A stretch of DNA of 64,000 nucleotides from Nostoc sp. PCC 7524 (GCF_000316645.1 NC_019684.1:4748001-4812000), one strand, 5' to 3'. Numbered from the stretch's first letter, positions 1 to 9,430 are shown. Notes: generated by a model not told the origin, from the sequence alone. Numbers and translations are program-made.

Positions 1-301
1 CATCTACCTGAAATTCACCTGACTGCACAAGCATTTGGAAGATACTTTTTGCTCGGCTATCTTCATAACTATTGAGTGTGGCATCTTGTAAATCTTGATT
101 AAAAAAGCAACGATTTAAATCCTTTTCTATATAACGTTTACCTACGGCAAAAGCTTTGGGATTACCCAGTAGTGTGAAGGCTTCAAAGTTATATTGTTGA
201 ATGAGATGAGGAAATTTTTCTAACTTTTTAATTAGGTATGCGCCTGTAAATTCATTCCCGTGAGTACCACCAACAATCGCAACCCGATTAATGTTTTTCA
301 T
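1..301 (-). CDS. Aspartoacylase, N-terminal part only
   Basis: The frame is open from an ATG at 301 down to the window edge, so about the first 100 residues are present and the 3' end is missing. Residues 10-17 read VGGTHGNE, the zinc-binding H-x-x-E motif (His14, Glu17) of the aspartoacylase/succinylglutamate desuccinylase zinc carboxypeptidase family, and a DLNRCF segment near residue 62 matches the family's DLNR substrate-binding loop. Members hydrolyse N-acyl-aspartate (or similar acyl amino acids) to the free amino acid in the cytoplasm. The leader between this gene and the next carries GGGGACT heptamer repeats. The family is clear; the exact substrate is not. Confidence 0.85.
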   Translation of the reverse strand, partial: MKNINRVAIVGGTHGNEFTGAYLIKKLEKFPHLIQQYNFEAFTLLGNPKAFAVGKRYIEKDLNRCFFNQDLQDATLNSYEDSRAKSIFQMLVQSGEFQVD

Positions 302-320
302 AGTTGATTTTTTAAGGTAA

Positions 321-350
321 GGGATTGGGGACTGGGGACTGGGGATTGGG
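321..350. repeat. Heptamer short tandem repeat (GGGGACT/GGGGATT)
   Basis: About four copies of a 7-bp unit GGGGA(C/T)T lie just upstream of the aspartoacylase start. Short tandemly repeated repetitive (STRR) heptamers are typical of heterocystous cyanobacteria. The same sequence, on one strand or the other, recurs at 10271-10310, 27503-27534 and 31223-31254. Confidence 0.8.
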
Positions 351-489
351 AAATCTTAAGAAGCAGGGGAGCAGGGATAAAAGGGGAAAGTCCTCCTCCT
401 TGCCCCAATTCCTCTAATTCTAATGTCGGCAGTTGCTACAAGTCGGGAAACTCGCCAAATGCACTACCTCCCCAATGCCCAATTCCTAA

Positions 490-2562
490 TTACTTCTCTA
501 CTAAACCCCAACGATCAAGAATAAAGGCATACTCAAAAGCTAACTCTTTTAGGCTTTCGTAACGTCCAGATGCACCGCTATGTCCTGCATCCATGTTTGT
601 TTTGAGCAAGAGAACGTTATTATCTGTTTTGATTTCCCGTAATTTGGCTGTCCACTTGGCCGGTTCCCAGTATTTGACACGGGAATCATTTAAGCCAGCC
701 GTAATCAGCAAATGGGGATAATTCTGGGCTTTGACGTTATCGTAGGGCGAGTATGATTTCATGTATTCATAGTAGATCGGATCATTGGGATTCCCCCATT
801 CTTCCCATTCCATCGCTGATAGGGGTAGAGAGGTATCTAGTATTGTAGACACCACATCGACAAACGGCACCTGGGCGACGACTACTTGAAACAAGTCAGG
901 ACGCTGATTAATGACTGCGCCCATTAATAAACCGCCTGCACTACCGCCAGTAATGGCTAGGCGATCGCTGGCTGTCCAACCTTCACTAATTAAATATTCA
1001 GCACAGGCGATAAAATCGGTAAAGGTGTTCTTTTTCTGTAAAAATTTGCCATTTTCATACCATTTGCGCCCCATTTCCTCGCCACCACGAATATGCGCGA
1101 TCGCAAACACTACTCCGCGATCTAGTAATGCTAATCTAGTGGATGAAAAAGATGCCGGGTAAGAAGCACCGTAAGAACCGTATCCTGTGAGGATGAGGGG
1201 GTTTCTACTGTCTTGTTTTATCCCCTGTTTGTAAACAATCGAGATGGGAACTTGTGTACCATCTTGGGCCGTAGCCATCAACCATTCACTTTGATATTGA
1301 GTTTGATCGTAGTCACCCAGCACTTCTGTTTGTTTTTTCAATTCCCGCGCTTTTGTTTGCATATCATAATCAAACACCGATGGCGGTGTAATTAAGGAAG
1401 TGTAATTAAAACGCAAGATGTTTGTATGAAATTCTGGGTTACTACCTTCGGAAAATTCATAGGTGGGTTCAGGAAAGATAATATTACTTTCCTCACCAGT
1501 GAATAAATTATGTACTCTGGCAGTTTGTAGACCATCTTTACGTTCATAAATAACTAAATAATTGGCAAACAAACTAATTCCTGAAAGCAACACATCTTCT
1601 CGGTGAGGAATTACAGTTTGCCAGTTATCTTTTGATGGTGCAGCTATGGGAGTTTTCACTAATTTAAAGTTAGTAGCTGCTTCATTGGTAACGACATAAA
1701 AGTAATCACTATGATGGTCTACATCGTATTCTATGCCTGGATGACGTGGATAAATTATCTGAAAATCACCACGGGGATGATTAGCATCTAAATAGTGAAC
1801 TTCTGTGGTGATACTGCTTCGTAAAGTCATCAAAATATATGCTTGCGAGCGAGTATTATGCACATATAAAGCATAACCATCATCTGGTTCGTGGTAAATT
1901 AGCACATCTTCGGATGTGGGAGTACCTAAAGTATGTCTGAATAATTGGTAAGGACGATTGGCATGATCAATTTTGGTATAAAAGCCTGTTTGATTATCAT
2001 TACCCCAACTAAAAGAAAAATAAGTATCCTCAATACTTTCTGGATATAACTGCCTGGTATTTAAGTCCAAAAAGAAAAGTGTATATCGCTCGGAACCAGT
2101 AGTATCAAATGAATATGCTAGAATTTGATGATTAGGGCTAATGACAAATACACCTAAATCAAAGAAATCATGTTGGGCTGCTAATTCATTTTCATCTAGC
2201 AGCACTTCTTCAGGAGCATCTAAACTTCCTTTCTTGCGGCAATAAATGCGATAAGCTTTGCCGGCTTCAGTGCGCGAATAGTAATAGTAATTATCTTTCC
2301 GGTATGGCACTGATAAATCTGTTTCTTTAATGCGAGAGAGCATTTCATCGTAGAGTTGAGTTTGCAGCGATTCTGTATGCTGCATCATCGCCTTTGTGTA
2401 GGCGTTTTCCGCTTCTAGATATGCAATTACTTTGGGATCATCAATGTCGCGCATCCAAAAGTAGTTGTCTACACGGCGATCGCCATGTAACTCTAAAACC
2501 TGGGGCAGTTTGTCAGCAACAGGTGGCAGAATATTTTTTTGTAACACCCGATCTTTTGTCAT
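490..2562 (-). CDS. Oligopeptidase B-like prolyl oligopeptidase (S9A)
   Basis: A 690-residue cytoplasmic serine peptidase of the prolyl oligopeptidase family. The N-terminal half (about residues 80-420) is the beta-propeller domain that restricts access to short peptides. The C-terminal alpha/beta-hydrolase carries GGSAGG with nucleophile Ser541, Asp626 in the GLNDSRV segment and His661 in GHSG, a complete catalytic triad in the expected order. The length and the GGEEMGRKWYENGK segment fit oligopeptidase B, which cleaves after basic residues, better than prolyl oligopeptidase. The gene follows a membrane-protein gene on the same strand with a 48-nt gap and may be co-transcribed with it. The family is certain; cleavage specificity is inferred. 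Confidence 0.92.
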   Translation of the reverse strand: MTKDRVLQKNILPPVADKLPQVLELHGDRRVDNYFWMRDIDDPKVIAYLEAENAYTKAMMQHTESLQTQLYDEMLSRIKETDLSVPYRKDNYYYYSRTEAGKAYRIYCRKKGSLDAPEEVLLDENELAAQHDFFDLGVFVISPNHQILAYSFDTTGSERYTLFFLDLNTRQLYPESIEDTYFSFSWGNDNQTGFYTKIDHANRPYQLFRHTLGTPTSEDVLIYHEPDDGYALYVHNTRSQAYILMTLRSSITTEVHYLDANHPRGDFQIIYPRHPGIEYDVDHHSDYFYVVTNEAATNFKLVKTPIAAPSKDNWQTVIPHREDVLLSGISLFANYLVIYERKDGLQTARVHNLFTGEESNIIFPEPTYEFSEGSNPEFHTNILRFNYTSLITPPSVFDYDMQTKARELKKQTEVLGDYDQTQYQSEWLMATAQDGTQVPISIVYKQGIKQDSRNPLILTGYGSYGASYPASFSSTRLALLDRGVVFAIAHIRGGEEMGRKWYENGKFLQKKNTFTDFIACAEYLISEGWTASDRLAITGGSAGGLLMGAVINQRPDLFQVVVAQVPFVDVVSTILDTSLPLSAMEWEEWGNPNDPIYYEYMKSYSPYDNVKAQNYPHLLITAGLNDSRVKYWEPAKWTAKLREIKTDNNVLLLKTNMDAGHSGASGRYESLKELAFEYAFILDRWGLVEK

Positions 2563-2610
2563 CCTTCTGTAACCTTTTATCCCATGTCAAGCAACTAGCC
2601 AACCAACACT

Positions 2611-3369
2611 TTAGGATGGCCTAGCAATTCCAGTTTTACGATGTAAGTGTTTTTTCAAAGTACACAAGCCTATTGCCGGTACAACTCCGAGAATCATAGC
2701 CGTAAATCCTTGTTCACTCCAATACACTAAGGGAGTACGATGTACTTCGGGAATTAAATTCTGCACAAGAGACAGCAACCAAACCAACACGCTAATACAC
2801 AAAAAAGCCAAAGAGGGTAAGAAATTCCACCACCAAACTTTACTTGTGTAACGTCGCAAAACTAACCATTGGCACAACCCCAACCAAATCCCTGAAAGAA
2901 TATATAGAAGTGTTGACAAAAATCCCAAAGTCAAAGCGACTTCAGAAGTTAATGTGTCATTAAAGGAATTGGCAATAGTGGAAATATAGTGAATCCAGGC
3001 GGTGGAGACACTGTAAGCCAGCAGCCAACCAATGCTAGTAGCAAGTAGCCATAGCCAAAAAGAAATATAGCGACGCAGAACAAGAGCTTGATCAGCAGCG
3101 AAAATTACCGCAAACACCATATTACCAACCAATCTTATCCAAAAGCTCCATATTTGTGGCTGTGCTGCCACATTCGGCGGTAGGCTTTGCCAAATAATTC
3201 TTTCGATCGCAATACTGGCAATCCCACCTACAACCCACCCGATAACAGTCATCAAAGTTAACTGGAAAAAGAACATCCGGCGTTGAGAACGGGGAATTAG
3301 TAGCTTACCTAAGTGAAAATTACTATTAGCTGATGCAAAACTAGATGAGTTATTAGAGTTGGTTTGCAT
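2611..3369 (-). CDS. Six-helix integral membrane protein, unknown function
   Basis: A 252-residue protein with about six hydrophobic segments (roughly residues 30-55, 70-93, 100-121, 143-172, 180-205 and 215-236). A motif of the form Q-(A/W)-L-V-L-R-R occurs twice, after helices 2 and 4, with an aromatic-rich stretch following each. This suggests an internal duplication of a two- or three-helix unit, and similar QWxxLRR repeats occur in other cyanobacterial membrane proteins of unknown role. It precedes the oligopeptidase gene on the same strand. No catalytic or transport signature was seen. It is likely a cytoplasmic- or thylakoid-membrane protein. Confidence 0.75.
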   Translation of the reverse strand: MQTNSNNSSSFASANSNFHLGKLLIPRSQRRMFFFQLTLMTVIGWVVGGIASIAIERIIWQSLPPNVAAQPQIWSFWIRLVGNMVFAVIFAADQALVLRRYISFWLWLLATSIGWLLAYSVSTAWIHYISTIANSFNDTLTSEVALTLGFLSTLLYILSGIWLGLCQWLVLRRYTSKVWWWNFLPSLAFLCISVLVWLLSLVQNLIPEVHRTPLVYWSEQGFTAMILGVVPAIGLCTLKKHLHRKTGIARPS

Positions 3370-3398
3370 ATTAAGATAAGTTAAGAAATTAGATCAAA

Positions 3399-3429
3399 GC
3401 AGGAGGCAAAAGGCAAAAGGCAAAAGGTA
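3399..3429. repeat. Heptamer short tandem repeat (GGCAAAA)
   Basis: Three to four copies of a 7-bp GGCAAAA unit lie in the upstream region of the membrane-protein gene, between it and hemE. It is a second STRR sequence class, distinct from the GGGGACT class. The rest of this 271-bp gap holds only pyrimidine-rich sequence near 3540-3570. Confidence 0.7.
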
Positions 3430-3640
3430 TTTAAATAGGGTTATAACCTGACCTCAATCTATATTTAATAGGGCTTTTCCAGCTAGTTTGAGTCCATCAA
3501 ACCATCTATGATTAAACCTCAAATTTATTTCTTTCCTCCTGCCCTCTGCCCCCTGTCCCCTACCTCCCCTTGATAAAGCGTAATCCCAGAATGATAAGCT
3601 AAACATTGACATAAAAAAGTGACTTAGGATGAAGTGTTAA

Positions 3641-4693
3641 ATGGGTGTTTCGTCAACGGCTCCTCATCTTTTGCGGGCTGCTCGTGGTGAAATTGTTGAT
3701 CGTCCCCCTGTATGGATGATGCGCCAAGCAGGACGATATATGAAAGCTTATCGAGATTTAAGGGAGAAATACCCTTCATTTCGCGATCGCTCTGAAATTC
3801 CTGAAGTAGCGATTGAAGTCTCCCTGCAACCTTGGAGAGCTTTCCAACCAGACGGAGTAATTTTATTTTCCGATATTGTCACCCCCTTACCAGGTTTGGG
3901 GATTGAAATGGACATTGCGGAAGGTAAAGGCCCCATCATTCATGCGCCCATTCGCACCCAAGCACAAGTTGACGGGCTGCATCCCTTAGAACCAGAAGCA
4001 GCTCTACCGTTTATCAAAACTATCTTGCAGGCTTTGCGTCAAGAAGTAGGCAACAAATCAACGGTATTGGGCTTTGTGGGTGCGCCTTGGACTTTAGCCG
4101 CCTATGCAGTAGAGGGTAAAGGTTCTAAAACCTACTCCATCATCAAAAACATGGCGTTCTCAGAACCGGCAGTGTTGCATCAACTCCTAGCTAAATTAGC
4201 AGATGCGATCGCAGTTTATGCCCGTTATCAAATCGACTCCGGCGCACAAGTAGTGCAAATGTTCGACTCTTGGGCGGGACAACTCAGCCCCCAAGATTAT
4301 GACACCTTTGCTCTCCCCTACCAGCAACGGGTATTCCAGCAAATTAAGGAAACTCACCCAGACACACCATTGATTTTGCTAGTCAGTGGTAGCGCAGGCG
4401 TATTGGAACGCATGGCAAAATCCGGGGCTGATATCGTAACTGTAGACTGGACAGTAGACATGGCTGATGCCAGAGCCAGATTAGGTAAACACGTCAAAGT
4501 CCAAGGTAATCTTGACCCTGGCGTATTGTATGGCTCTAAACAGTTTATCCGCGATCGCATCATTGATACTGTTCGCAAAGCTGGTAACTGGGGTCACATT
4601 CTCAATCTCGGACATGGTGTACTACCAGATACCCCAGAGGAAAACGTCGCTTTCTTCTTTGAAACCGCCAAACAACTTAATGTGCTTGTTTAG
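3641..4693 (+). CDS. hemE: Uroporphyrinogen decarboxylase
   Basis: A 350-residue cytoplasmic enzyme that removes four acetate carboxyls from uroporphyrinogen III to give coproporphyrinogen III, the step before HemF/HemN, whose genes lie further along this window. The family signature [11 protein letters not shown] is at about residues 23-33. The second signature region [12 protein letters not shown], with the following Tyr-rich stretch, is intact, as is the C-terminal [10 protein letters not shown]. The length is normal for bacterial HemE. The ATG at 3641 places the signature at the expected distance from the N-terminus. It is monocistronic here and followed by a gap with locally repetitive TAGTCATTAGTCA sequence. 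Confidence 0.97.
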   Translation: MGVSSTAPHLLRAARGEIVDRPPVWMMRQAGRYMKAYRDLREKYPSFRDRSEIPEVAIEVSLQPWRAFQPDGVILFSDIVTPLPGLGIEMDIAEGKGPIIHAPIRTQAQVDGLHPLEPEAALPFIKTILQALRQEVGNKSTVLGFVGAPWTLAAYAVEGKGSKTYSIIKNMAFSEPAVLHQLLAKLADAIAVYARYQIDSGAQVVQMFDSWAGQLSPQDYDTFALPYQQRVFQQIKETHPDTPLILLVSGSAGVLERMAKSGADIVTVDWTVDMADARARLGKHVKVQGNLDPGVLYGSKQFIRDRIIDTVRKAGNWGHILNLGHGVLPDTPEENVAFFFETAKQLNVLV

Positions 4694-4841
4694 TTATTAG
4701 TCAATAGTCATTAGTCATTAGTCAATGGCAATGCAATTAATCACGTCTGGACAATTATTTCGGCTGGGAACTATTGGCTTTGGACTAGAGACTATTGACT
4801 TTTACCTATAAATGGTAAATATTTTTACCTTTTGCTTTCTT

Positions 4842-5822
4842 ATGACTCAAAAACGTATTTTAGTGACCGGCGCTAGTGGCTGTATAGGTCACTATATTAG
4901 TGAAGCTTTAATTAAAGAAACAAATGACGAACTGTATTTGCTGGTGAGGAATCCCAGTAAATTGCAAGTTGATACTAAGGTTCGTCCTGGTATTCATATT
5001 TTGCAGGGTGATATGCAAAATATCAGCCAATTATCTGACTTACTACCCACAATTGATGTCGCAGTTCTCACAGCTACGGCTTGGGGTGGTGAGCAAACTT
5101 TTGATATTAATGTCTTAAAAACTTTAGAATTACTCAACTTATTAGATCCTGAGCGTTGTGAACAGGTAATTTATTTTTCTACAGCTAGTGTTTTAGACCG
5201 CCACAATCAACCACTCAAAGCAGCAGGGGAAATTGGTACAGACTATATCCGGTCTAAATATGAATGTTTACAGAAAATATCACAATTAGCGATCGCATCT
5301 AAAATTACTACTGTTTTTCCAACTTTAGTTTTAGGTGGTGATGCTAAAAAACCCTATTCTCACCTAACATCGGGCATTCCAGAAGTCACTAAATATATTA
5401 ATTTAATTCGCTGCTTGCAAGTTGATGGCAGCTTTCATTTTATCCACGGTCAAGATATTGCCAGCGTCGTTAAATATTTAATTACCCATCCTCCCCAAAC
5501 CGATGCACCGCGCAAATTAGTTTTAGGTCAACAAAAATTAACTGTCAACCAAGCAATAGCAGAAGTTTGCGCTTATCTCGGTAAAAACATTTACTTCCGC
5601 ATTCCCCTATCTTTATCCCTAGCCAATCTAATTATCGCCATCTTTCGGATTCAAATGGCGGCTTGGGATAGATTCTGCATGAACTATCGCCATTTCACTT
5701 ATGATACTGTAATTAATCCTGACAGTTTTGACTTACCAAATTACTGTGCAACTATGAGTGATGTTTTAAAAATTAGCGGTGTTATGGCAGGTGACAGGTG
5801 GCAGGTGACAGGTGACAGGTGA
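4842..5822 (+). CDS. NAD(P)-dependent epimerase/dehydratase family protein
   Basis: About 326 residues from the ATG at 4842. An earlier ATG at 4812 would add ten hydrophobic residues before the Rossmann strand and is less likely. The N-terminus KRILVTGASGCIGHY is a classic GxxGxxG nucleotide-binding motif of extended SDRs, and Y-x-x-x-K appears as YIRSKYECLQK near residue 145. The substrate is unknown; relatives act on nucleotide sugars or reduce carbonyls in lipid and isoprenoid pathways. The last dozen codons run into an (A/G)CAGGTG heptamer array, and the TGA stop is supplied by the repeat. The true C-terminus may therefore have been altered by repeat insertion. Confidence 0.8.
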   Translation: MTQKRILVTGASGCIGHYISEALIKETNDELYLLVRNPSKLQVDTKVRPGIHILQGDMQNISQLSDLLPTIDVAVLTATAWGGEQTFDINVLKTLELLNLLDPERCEQVIYFSTASVLDRHNQPLKAAGEIGTDYIRSKYECLQKISQLAIASKITTVFPTLVLGGDAKKPYSHLTSGIPEVTKYINLIRCLQVDGSFHFIHGQDIASVVKYLITHPPQTDAPRKLVLGQQKLTVNQAIAEVCAYLGKNIYFRIPLSLSLANLIIAIFRIQMAAWDRFCMNYRHFTYDTVINPDSFDLPNYCATMSDVLKISGVMAGDRWQVTGDR

Positions 5823-5922
5823 CAGGTGACAGGTGACAGGTGACAGGTTTAAAAGCCTTTGATGGTAATGGTTTTATGATTTCCTGATGTCCTAATCTCA
5901 TTGGCTACAGCTATAAAAATTT
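5788..5922. repeat. CAGGTGA heptamer array with conserved 3' tail
   Basis: Eight full and one partial copies of the 7-bp unit (A/G)CAGGTG run from 5788 to 5849. They are followed by about 70 bp (AAAGCCTTT...GATGTCCTAATCT...GGCTAC) that is also found after a second array of the same heptamer at 32487-32598. The element overlaps the 3' end of the epimerase-like gene. The conserved tail shows that the unit duplicated is longer than the heptamers alone. Confidence 0.8.
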
Positions 5923-5970
5923 CCCATCAACCCTGCGGGTGTGATGGTGAGAGTGTCAATCTCCCATCCC

Positions 5971-6480
5971 TTATCCTACCTTAGCTGCCAATTCAGCCGG
6001 ACTGATTTTTTCATAATGTTCAAAAGGTTGATGAATCCAAGGATTGTCAGGCAAATAATCAACGTAGTAATTGGGTGCAATCACAGAGCAAGCTTTATAC
6101 CAAATGACGGCAGTACGTATTTCCTCAATGGGGGAATTAATATTTTCATGCAGCCAAGGAAGAGTTTCTTTGAGAGTGATTCCAGAGTCTACCAAGTCAT
6201 CAACCAGGAGAATGCGCGAACCTAATGTTTCAGTTGTCATTGTTATGTAACGAGAAAAGGTTAAATGACCTCTTTCTTGTTTGCCGGGACCACTGTAAGA
6301 TGATGTTGCTAAAATTGCTAAAGGCTGATTGTATATACGGGAGAGAATATCACCAACTCGCAATCCGCCTCTGGCTAGACAGACAATCTGATTAAATTCC
6401 CAACCGGAGTGATAAATATGAGCAGCTAATTGTTCGATTTTATAGTGATACTCTGACCAAGAAACGTAAAGGTCTGGCAT
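5971..6480 (-). CDS. Phosphoribosyltransferase
   Basis: A 169-residue type I phosphoribosyltransferase. The 13-residue PRPP-binding signature is visible as ILLVDDLVDSGIT near residues 90-102, and CLARGGLRVGD near residue 35 is the PPi-binding loop. The relatives it most resembles by eye are short xanthine/hypoxanthine-guanine-type PRTases of bacteria and archaea, which salvage purine bases with PRPP in the cytoplasm. Base specificity cannot be read from the sequence. It stands alone, convergent with the epimerase-like gene and divergent from the symporter gene. Confidence 0.88.
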   Translation of the reverse strand: MPDLYVSWSEYHYKIEQLAAHIYHSGWEFNQIVCLARGGLRVGDILSRIYNQPLAILATSSYSGPGKQERGHLTFSRYITMTTETLGSRILLVDDLVDSGITLKETLPWLHENINSPIEEIRTAVIWYKACSVIAPNYYVDYLPDNPWIHQPFEHYEKISPAELAAKVG

Positions 6481-6509
6481 AAAGTAAGTATGTTTTAGAA
6501 GATACTAAA

Positions 6510-6545
6510 GGCGATGCCTACGACAAGCGAAGCTATCACAAACTT
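6510..6545. repeat. Interspersed GGCGATGCCTACG repeat
   Basis: The short stretch GGCGATGCCTACGACAAGCG, followed by AAGCTATC, sits in the 92-bp divergent gap between the phosphoribosyltransferase and symporter genes. It resembles a dispersed palindromic repeat common in Nostoc-type genomes. Only one recognisable copy of this class is in the window, so the assignment rests on general knowledge. Confidence 0.4.
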
Positions 6546-6572
6546 CATATTTTAGTATGAGCGCAAAACATT

Positions 6573-8030
6573 ATGAGCGATTCTGCTGCTGATGACTATC
6601 CCCCAAATGCTCAACCAAGTCAAAAACTAGACTTAAAAACCAAGCTGGCTTATGGTGCAGGTGATTTAGGCCCTGCAATTACCGCCAATATAGCCATATT
6701 TTTCCTTTTAATTTTCTTTACCAATGTGGCAGGTATTCCGGCGGGCTTGGCTGGCAGTGTGTTGCTCATTGGGAAAATTTGGGATGCAGTCAATGATCCG
6801 ATTGTGGGGGTACTGACAGATAAAACCCAATCGCGACGTTGGGGTCGTCGTTTACCTTGGATGTTGTATGGTGCAATTCCTTTTGGGATTTTCTTTTTCT
6901 TACAATGGATTGTACCGCCATTTAGTAACAACCAAGGTAGTAATGTTTGGGCGTTATTTTGGTACTACGTAGTGATTGGGTTGATTTCTCAGGTATTTTA
7001 TACTGTGGTGAATCTGCCTTACACCGCACTCACCCCAGAACTTACCCAAGACTATGACGAACGTACTAGCCTCAATAGTTTTCGCTTCAGCTTTTCTATT
7101 GGTGGTAGCATTCTCTCGCTACTGTTGTCGAAAGTAGTTTTTTCCGTGATTAGCGATCGCCAACAACAATATCTAGTTTTAGCAGCAATTTGTACTGTAA
7201 TTTCCGTTTTATCCTTATATTGGTGCGTTTATGGTGTGCGCGATCGCGTTTTAGCCTTTGAAGCCAAACGTATTCAAGTCCAAGAATCTGAATCTATCCC
7301 TTTTTTCCAACAACTCAAAATCGCTTTTAGCAACCGTCCCTTTTTATTTGTTATTGGTATATATCTATTTTCTTGGTTAGGGGTACAAGTTACAGCCAGC
7401 ATTATTCCTTACTTTGTCATTAACTGTATGGCTCTGCCAGAGTCAGATGTACCGACAGTCATGATTGCAGTCCAAGGAACGGCTTTACTGATGTTATTTG
7501 TGTGGACTGCTGTCAGTAAGAAAATTGGTAAAAAACTGGTTTATTTCCTGGGTATGAGTTTATGGATTATTGCCGGTGCAGGACTATTTTTCTTACAACC
7601 CGGTCAAATCAGTTTGATGTATGTCATGGCTGTGATGGCGGGATTTGGTGTATCTACAGCTTACCTAGTTCCCTGGTCGATGATTCCCGATGTGATTGAA
7701 TTAGACGAACTCCAAACTGGACAGCGCCGGGAAGGAATTTTTTATGGTTTTATGGTTTTATTGCAGAAATTTGGTTTAGCTTTTGGCCTATTTTTAGTAG
7801 GTAATGCCTTGCAAGCATCTGGTTTTAAAGAAGCTGTAGCCGGACAAACGGCATTACCCATACAACCTGACTCTGCATTGTTGGCTATTCGGATTGCTGT
7901 CGGCCCTATACCCACCATCTGTTTAATTTTTGGCTTAGTCTTAACCTATTTCTATCCCATCACCCGTGAGATGCACGCAGAAATGCTGCTCAAACTCAAA
8001 GAACGCCGACAACAAAAAGAAAACCTGTAG
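6573..8030 (+). CDS. MFS transporter, glycoside-pentoside-hexuronide:cation symporter type
   Basis: A 485-residue cytoplasmic-membrane protein with about 12 hydrophobic segments. The N-terminal LAYGAGDLGPAI followed by helix 1, the DAVNDPIVGVLTDKT loop and RRWGRRLPW are hallmarks of the GPH (melibiose carrier/YicJ) branch of the major facilitator superfamily. The Asp-x-x-x-Asp pattern in DAVNDP corresponds to the cation-binding helix 2 acids of MelB. A second-half loop DVIELDELQTGQRREG is also typical. It likely imports or exports a sugar or glycoside with Na+ or H+. No sugar-metabolism gene is adjacent, so the substrate is open. Confidence 0.88.
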   Translation: MSDSAADDYPPNAQPSQKLDLKTKLAYGAGDLGPAITANIAIFFLLIFFTNVAGIPAGLAGSVLLIGKIWDAVNDPIVGVLTDKTQSRRWGRRLPWMLYGAIPFGIFFFLQWIVPPFSNNQGSNVWALFWYYVVIGLISQVFYTVVNLPYTALTPELTQDYDERTSLNSFRFSFSIGGSILSLLLSKVVFSVISDRQQQYLVLAAICTVISVLSLYWCVYGVRDRVLAFEAKRIQVQESESIPFFQQLKIAFSNRPFLFVIGIYLFSWLGVQVTASIIPYFVINCMALPESDVPTVMIAVQGTALLMLFVWTAVSKKIGKKLVYFLGMSLWIIAGAGLFFLQPGQISLMYVMAVMAGFGVSTAYLVPWSMIPDVIELDELQTGQRREGIFYGFMVLLQKFGLAFGLFLVGNALQASGFKEAVAGQTALPIQPDSALLAIRIAVGPIPTICLIFGLVLTYFYPITREMHAEMLLKLKERRQQKENL

Positions 8031-8237
8031 AGAAGTTGCTGTAGGTTCGTAGCAAGGGCTTTAGGGACTTCCAAATGAATCAATTCAAAATAGTCTACTA
8101 CTTCTTTTAATATACAAGGGTGCGTCAGTGGGAGAAAACCTACAAAAGTTTCGGTAAAAATAACTATGTATTTCTTCTGAAGAAAGAAAATGCCCAACTC
8201 AAATTTAAATCAAATTATGCTCCACAATCACCAACTA

Positions 8238-8618
8238 CTAATTGTCACTATCTGCTACCCGACAAACAATTTCCATAGAATTGGCATCAGCAGTTCTCGG
8301 TTGAGGAAAAATTTCTTGCTCAACTTTATCCACTCTAGTCAATCGACCATTGGAAGCATAAAGTGCAAATTTCCTAGAGAACAATCTACCTTGACTACAA
8401 GCAGCAAGAAGAGTTCTTTTGATGATGGTGTCACCATGCTGTTCTAGTAGGGTGTATTCCGTGCCTTTCACAGATGCCACATCCAAAACAATTGGATCAC
8501 CGTTTTTATTAGAACCTACTTGCAAATAAAAGGTATTGTTAGTGGTTTGAGCATTTGCTATGCCACTAAATGATAACGAGAGTATTGCCACCAAGCCGCC
8601 AACTTTTTTTAGCCACAT
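8238..8618 (-). CDS. Small secreted protein, unknown function
   Basis: A 126-residue protein with a clean Sec signal peptide: Lys-rich start, hydrophobic core VAILSLSFSGI and a predicted cleavage after ANAQ (about residue 24). The mature part of about 100 residues contains two Cys (in LAACSQ and MEIVCRV) that could form one disulfide. It alternates charged and hydrophobic residues as in small beta-sheet periplasmic proteins. I do not recognise the family. It is transcribed alone, facing the end of the symporter gene. Confidence 0.7.
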   Translation of the reverse strand: MWLKKVGGLVAILSLSFSGIANAQTTNNTFYLQVGSNKNGDPIVLDVASVKGTEYTLLEQHGDTIIKRTLLAACSQGRLFSRKFALYASNGRLTRVDKVEQEIFPQPRTADANSMEIVCRVADSDN

Positions 8619-8752
8619 AAAGAATATTTTTGTAAAGCTATACTTTATTTTTATTCATCAAGCTTGTTTTTGGCGTGGTAACAATCACTAGAAATTATTT
8701 ACACAACGATACAATCGAAAATCCAAAAAGTTAGTATTTTTAACAATAAAAA

Positions 8753-8776
8753 AACCGTAGTGTAACAACTACGGTT
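8753..8776 (-). terminator. Rho-independent terminator of a minus-strand transcript
   Basis: A perfect 9-bp stem (AACCGTAGT / ACTACGGTT) with a 6-nt loop is followed on the minus strand by seven T residues. It is oriented to end a transcript coming from the right, where no conventional gene lies, only the 24-codon reading frame at 8825-8899. It is therefore evidence for an unannotated small RNA or small-protein unit. Confidence 0.7.
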
Positions 8777-8824
8777 AATTTGAGTGGACTACTGAACTCT
8801 AAACCTATGTAAAAAATGGGTGTC

Positions 8825-8899
8825 TTACAACTTCAGCTCTTTACCTAAACGGTAATCTCTTTGATCAAAGAGTGTAACTGGTGAAAATATGTTTGTCAT
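8825..8899 (-). CDS. Possible 24-residue small protein or sRNA body
   Basis: ATG to TAA encodes 24 residues ending DYRLGKELKL, with charged, non-membrane composition. It is followed about 50 nt later by the strong terminator at 8753-8776. The DNA includes a perfect 16-bp palindrome CTCTTTGATCAAAGAG (8857-8872) and a small TTACC/GGTAA hairpin (8841-8855). No good Shine-Dalgarno is seen; GAG lies 13 nt before the ATG. The unit could equally be a noncoding RNA whose structure matters more than the peptide. I do not recognise the peptide. Confidence 0.35.
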   Translation of the reverse strand: MTNIFSPVTLFDQRDYRLGKELKL

Positions 8900-9220
8900 T
8901 ACTGAATGGCTCAATTGCAGTGGGTGAAATATTCATCTAATTCACCGTATACTTCTATGTATTCTATGGTAGAAATGCCGACTATAAAGATAATTTAACC
9001 GTAATATCACTGTATATTTGAATTTCACCAATACATTTAATTATGGTATAAAAACATATTTAGTTAAAATTACTACTTTACTGTAGCTTTAAAAAATCGG
9101 TAAACCAGGTAATCAAAAATTTAAAGTCTTCAGGCGGGACTGTCAGTATAAAATTGGTGATTTTTTTGGGGATCTGAGAAAATTGACCACTAATCCAATT
9201 AGTCTTCATTCAAAAAAGCT
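8900..9220. other. AT-rich intergenic region, possible minus-strand promoter
   Basis: No reading frame of note. On the minus strand the stretch near 8970-9000 gives a TATAGT-type -10 candidate that could drive the small unit ending at the terminator to the left. Nothing else is supported in these 320 bases. Confidence 0.3.
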
Positions 9221-9430
9221 ATGACTGATCGCTTCCACTGTCCCCGATACAACATCAGCCCCAAACAAATTGATAATCCAGAATTAGATGAGGGATTATG
9301 TGATTTTTGCTGGTACGAATACTGTTTTTGTTGGGCTGATTATTGTCTAGATGGATGGCTGCAAGCACAAACAAACGGTACTTCAACCATTACCAACACT
9401 CAAGTAACAATGGAAACGAGGCCGTTGTGA
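9221..9430 (+). CDS. Cys- and aromatic-rich 69-residue protein
   Basis: A small cytoplasmic protein with seven to eight aromatic residues and five Cys packed into residues 27-42 (pattern CDFCWYEYCFCWADYC), plus Cys7. Such spacing suggests metal binding, but no named zinc-ribbon or rubredoxin pattern fits. The C-terminal 25 residues are Thr/Gln-rich and low complexity. The stop codon lies inside the loop of a GC-rich hairpin followed by T5, so coding region and terminator overlap, which supports it being a real compact transcription unit. The function is unknown. Confidence 0.55.
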   Translation: MTDRFHCPRYNISPKQIDNPELDEGLCDFCWYEYCFCWADYCLDGWLQAQTNGTSTITNTQVTMETRPL

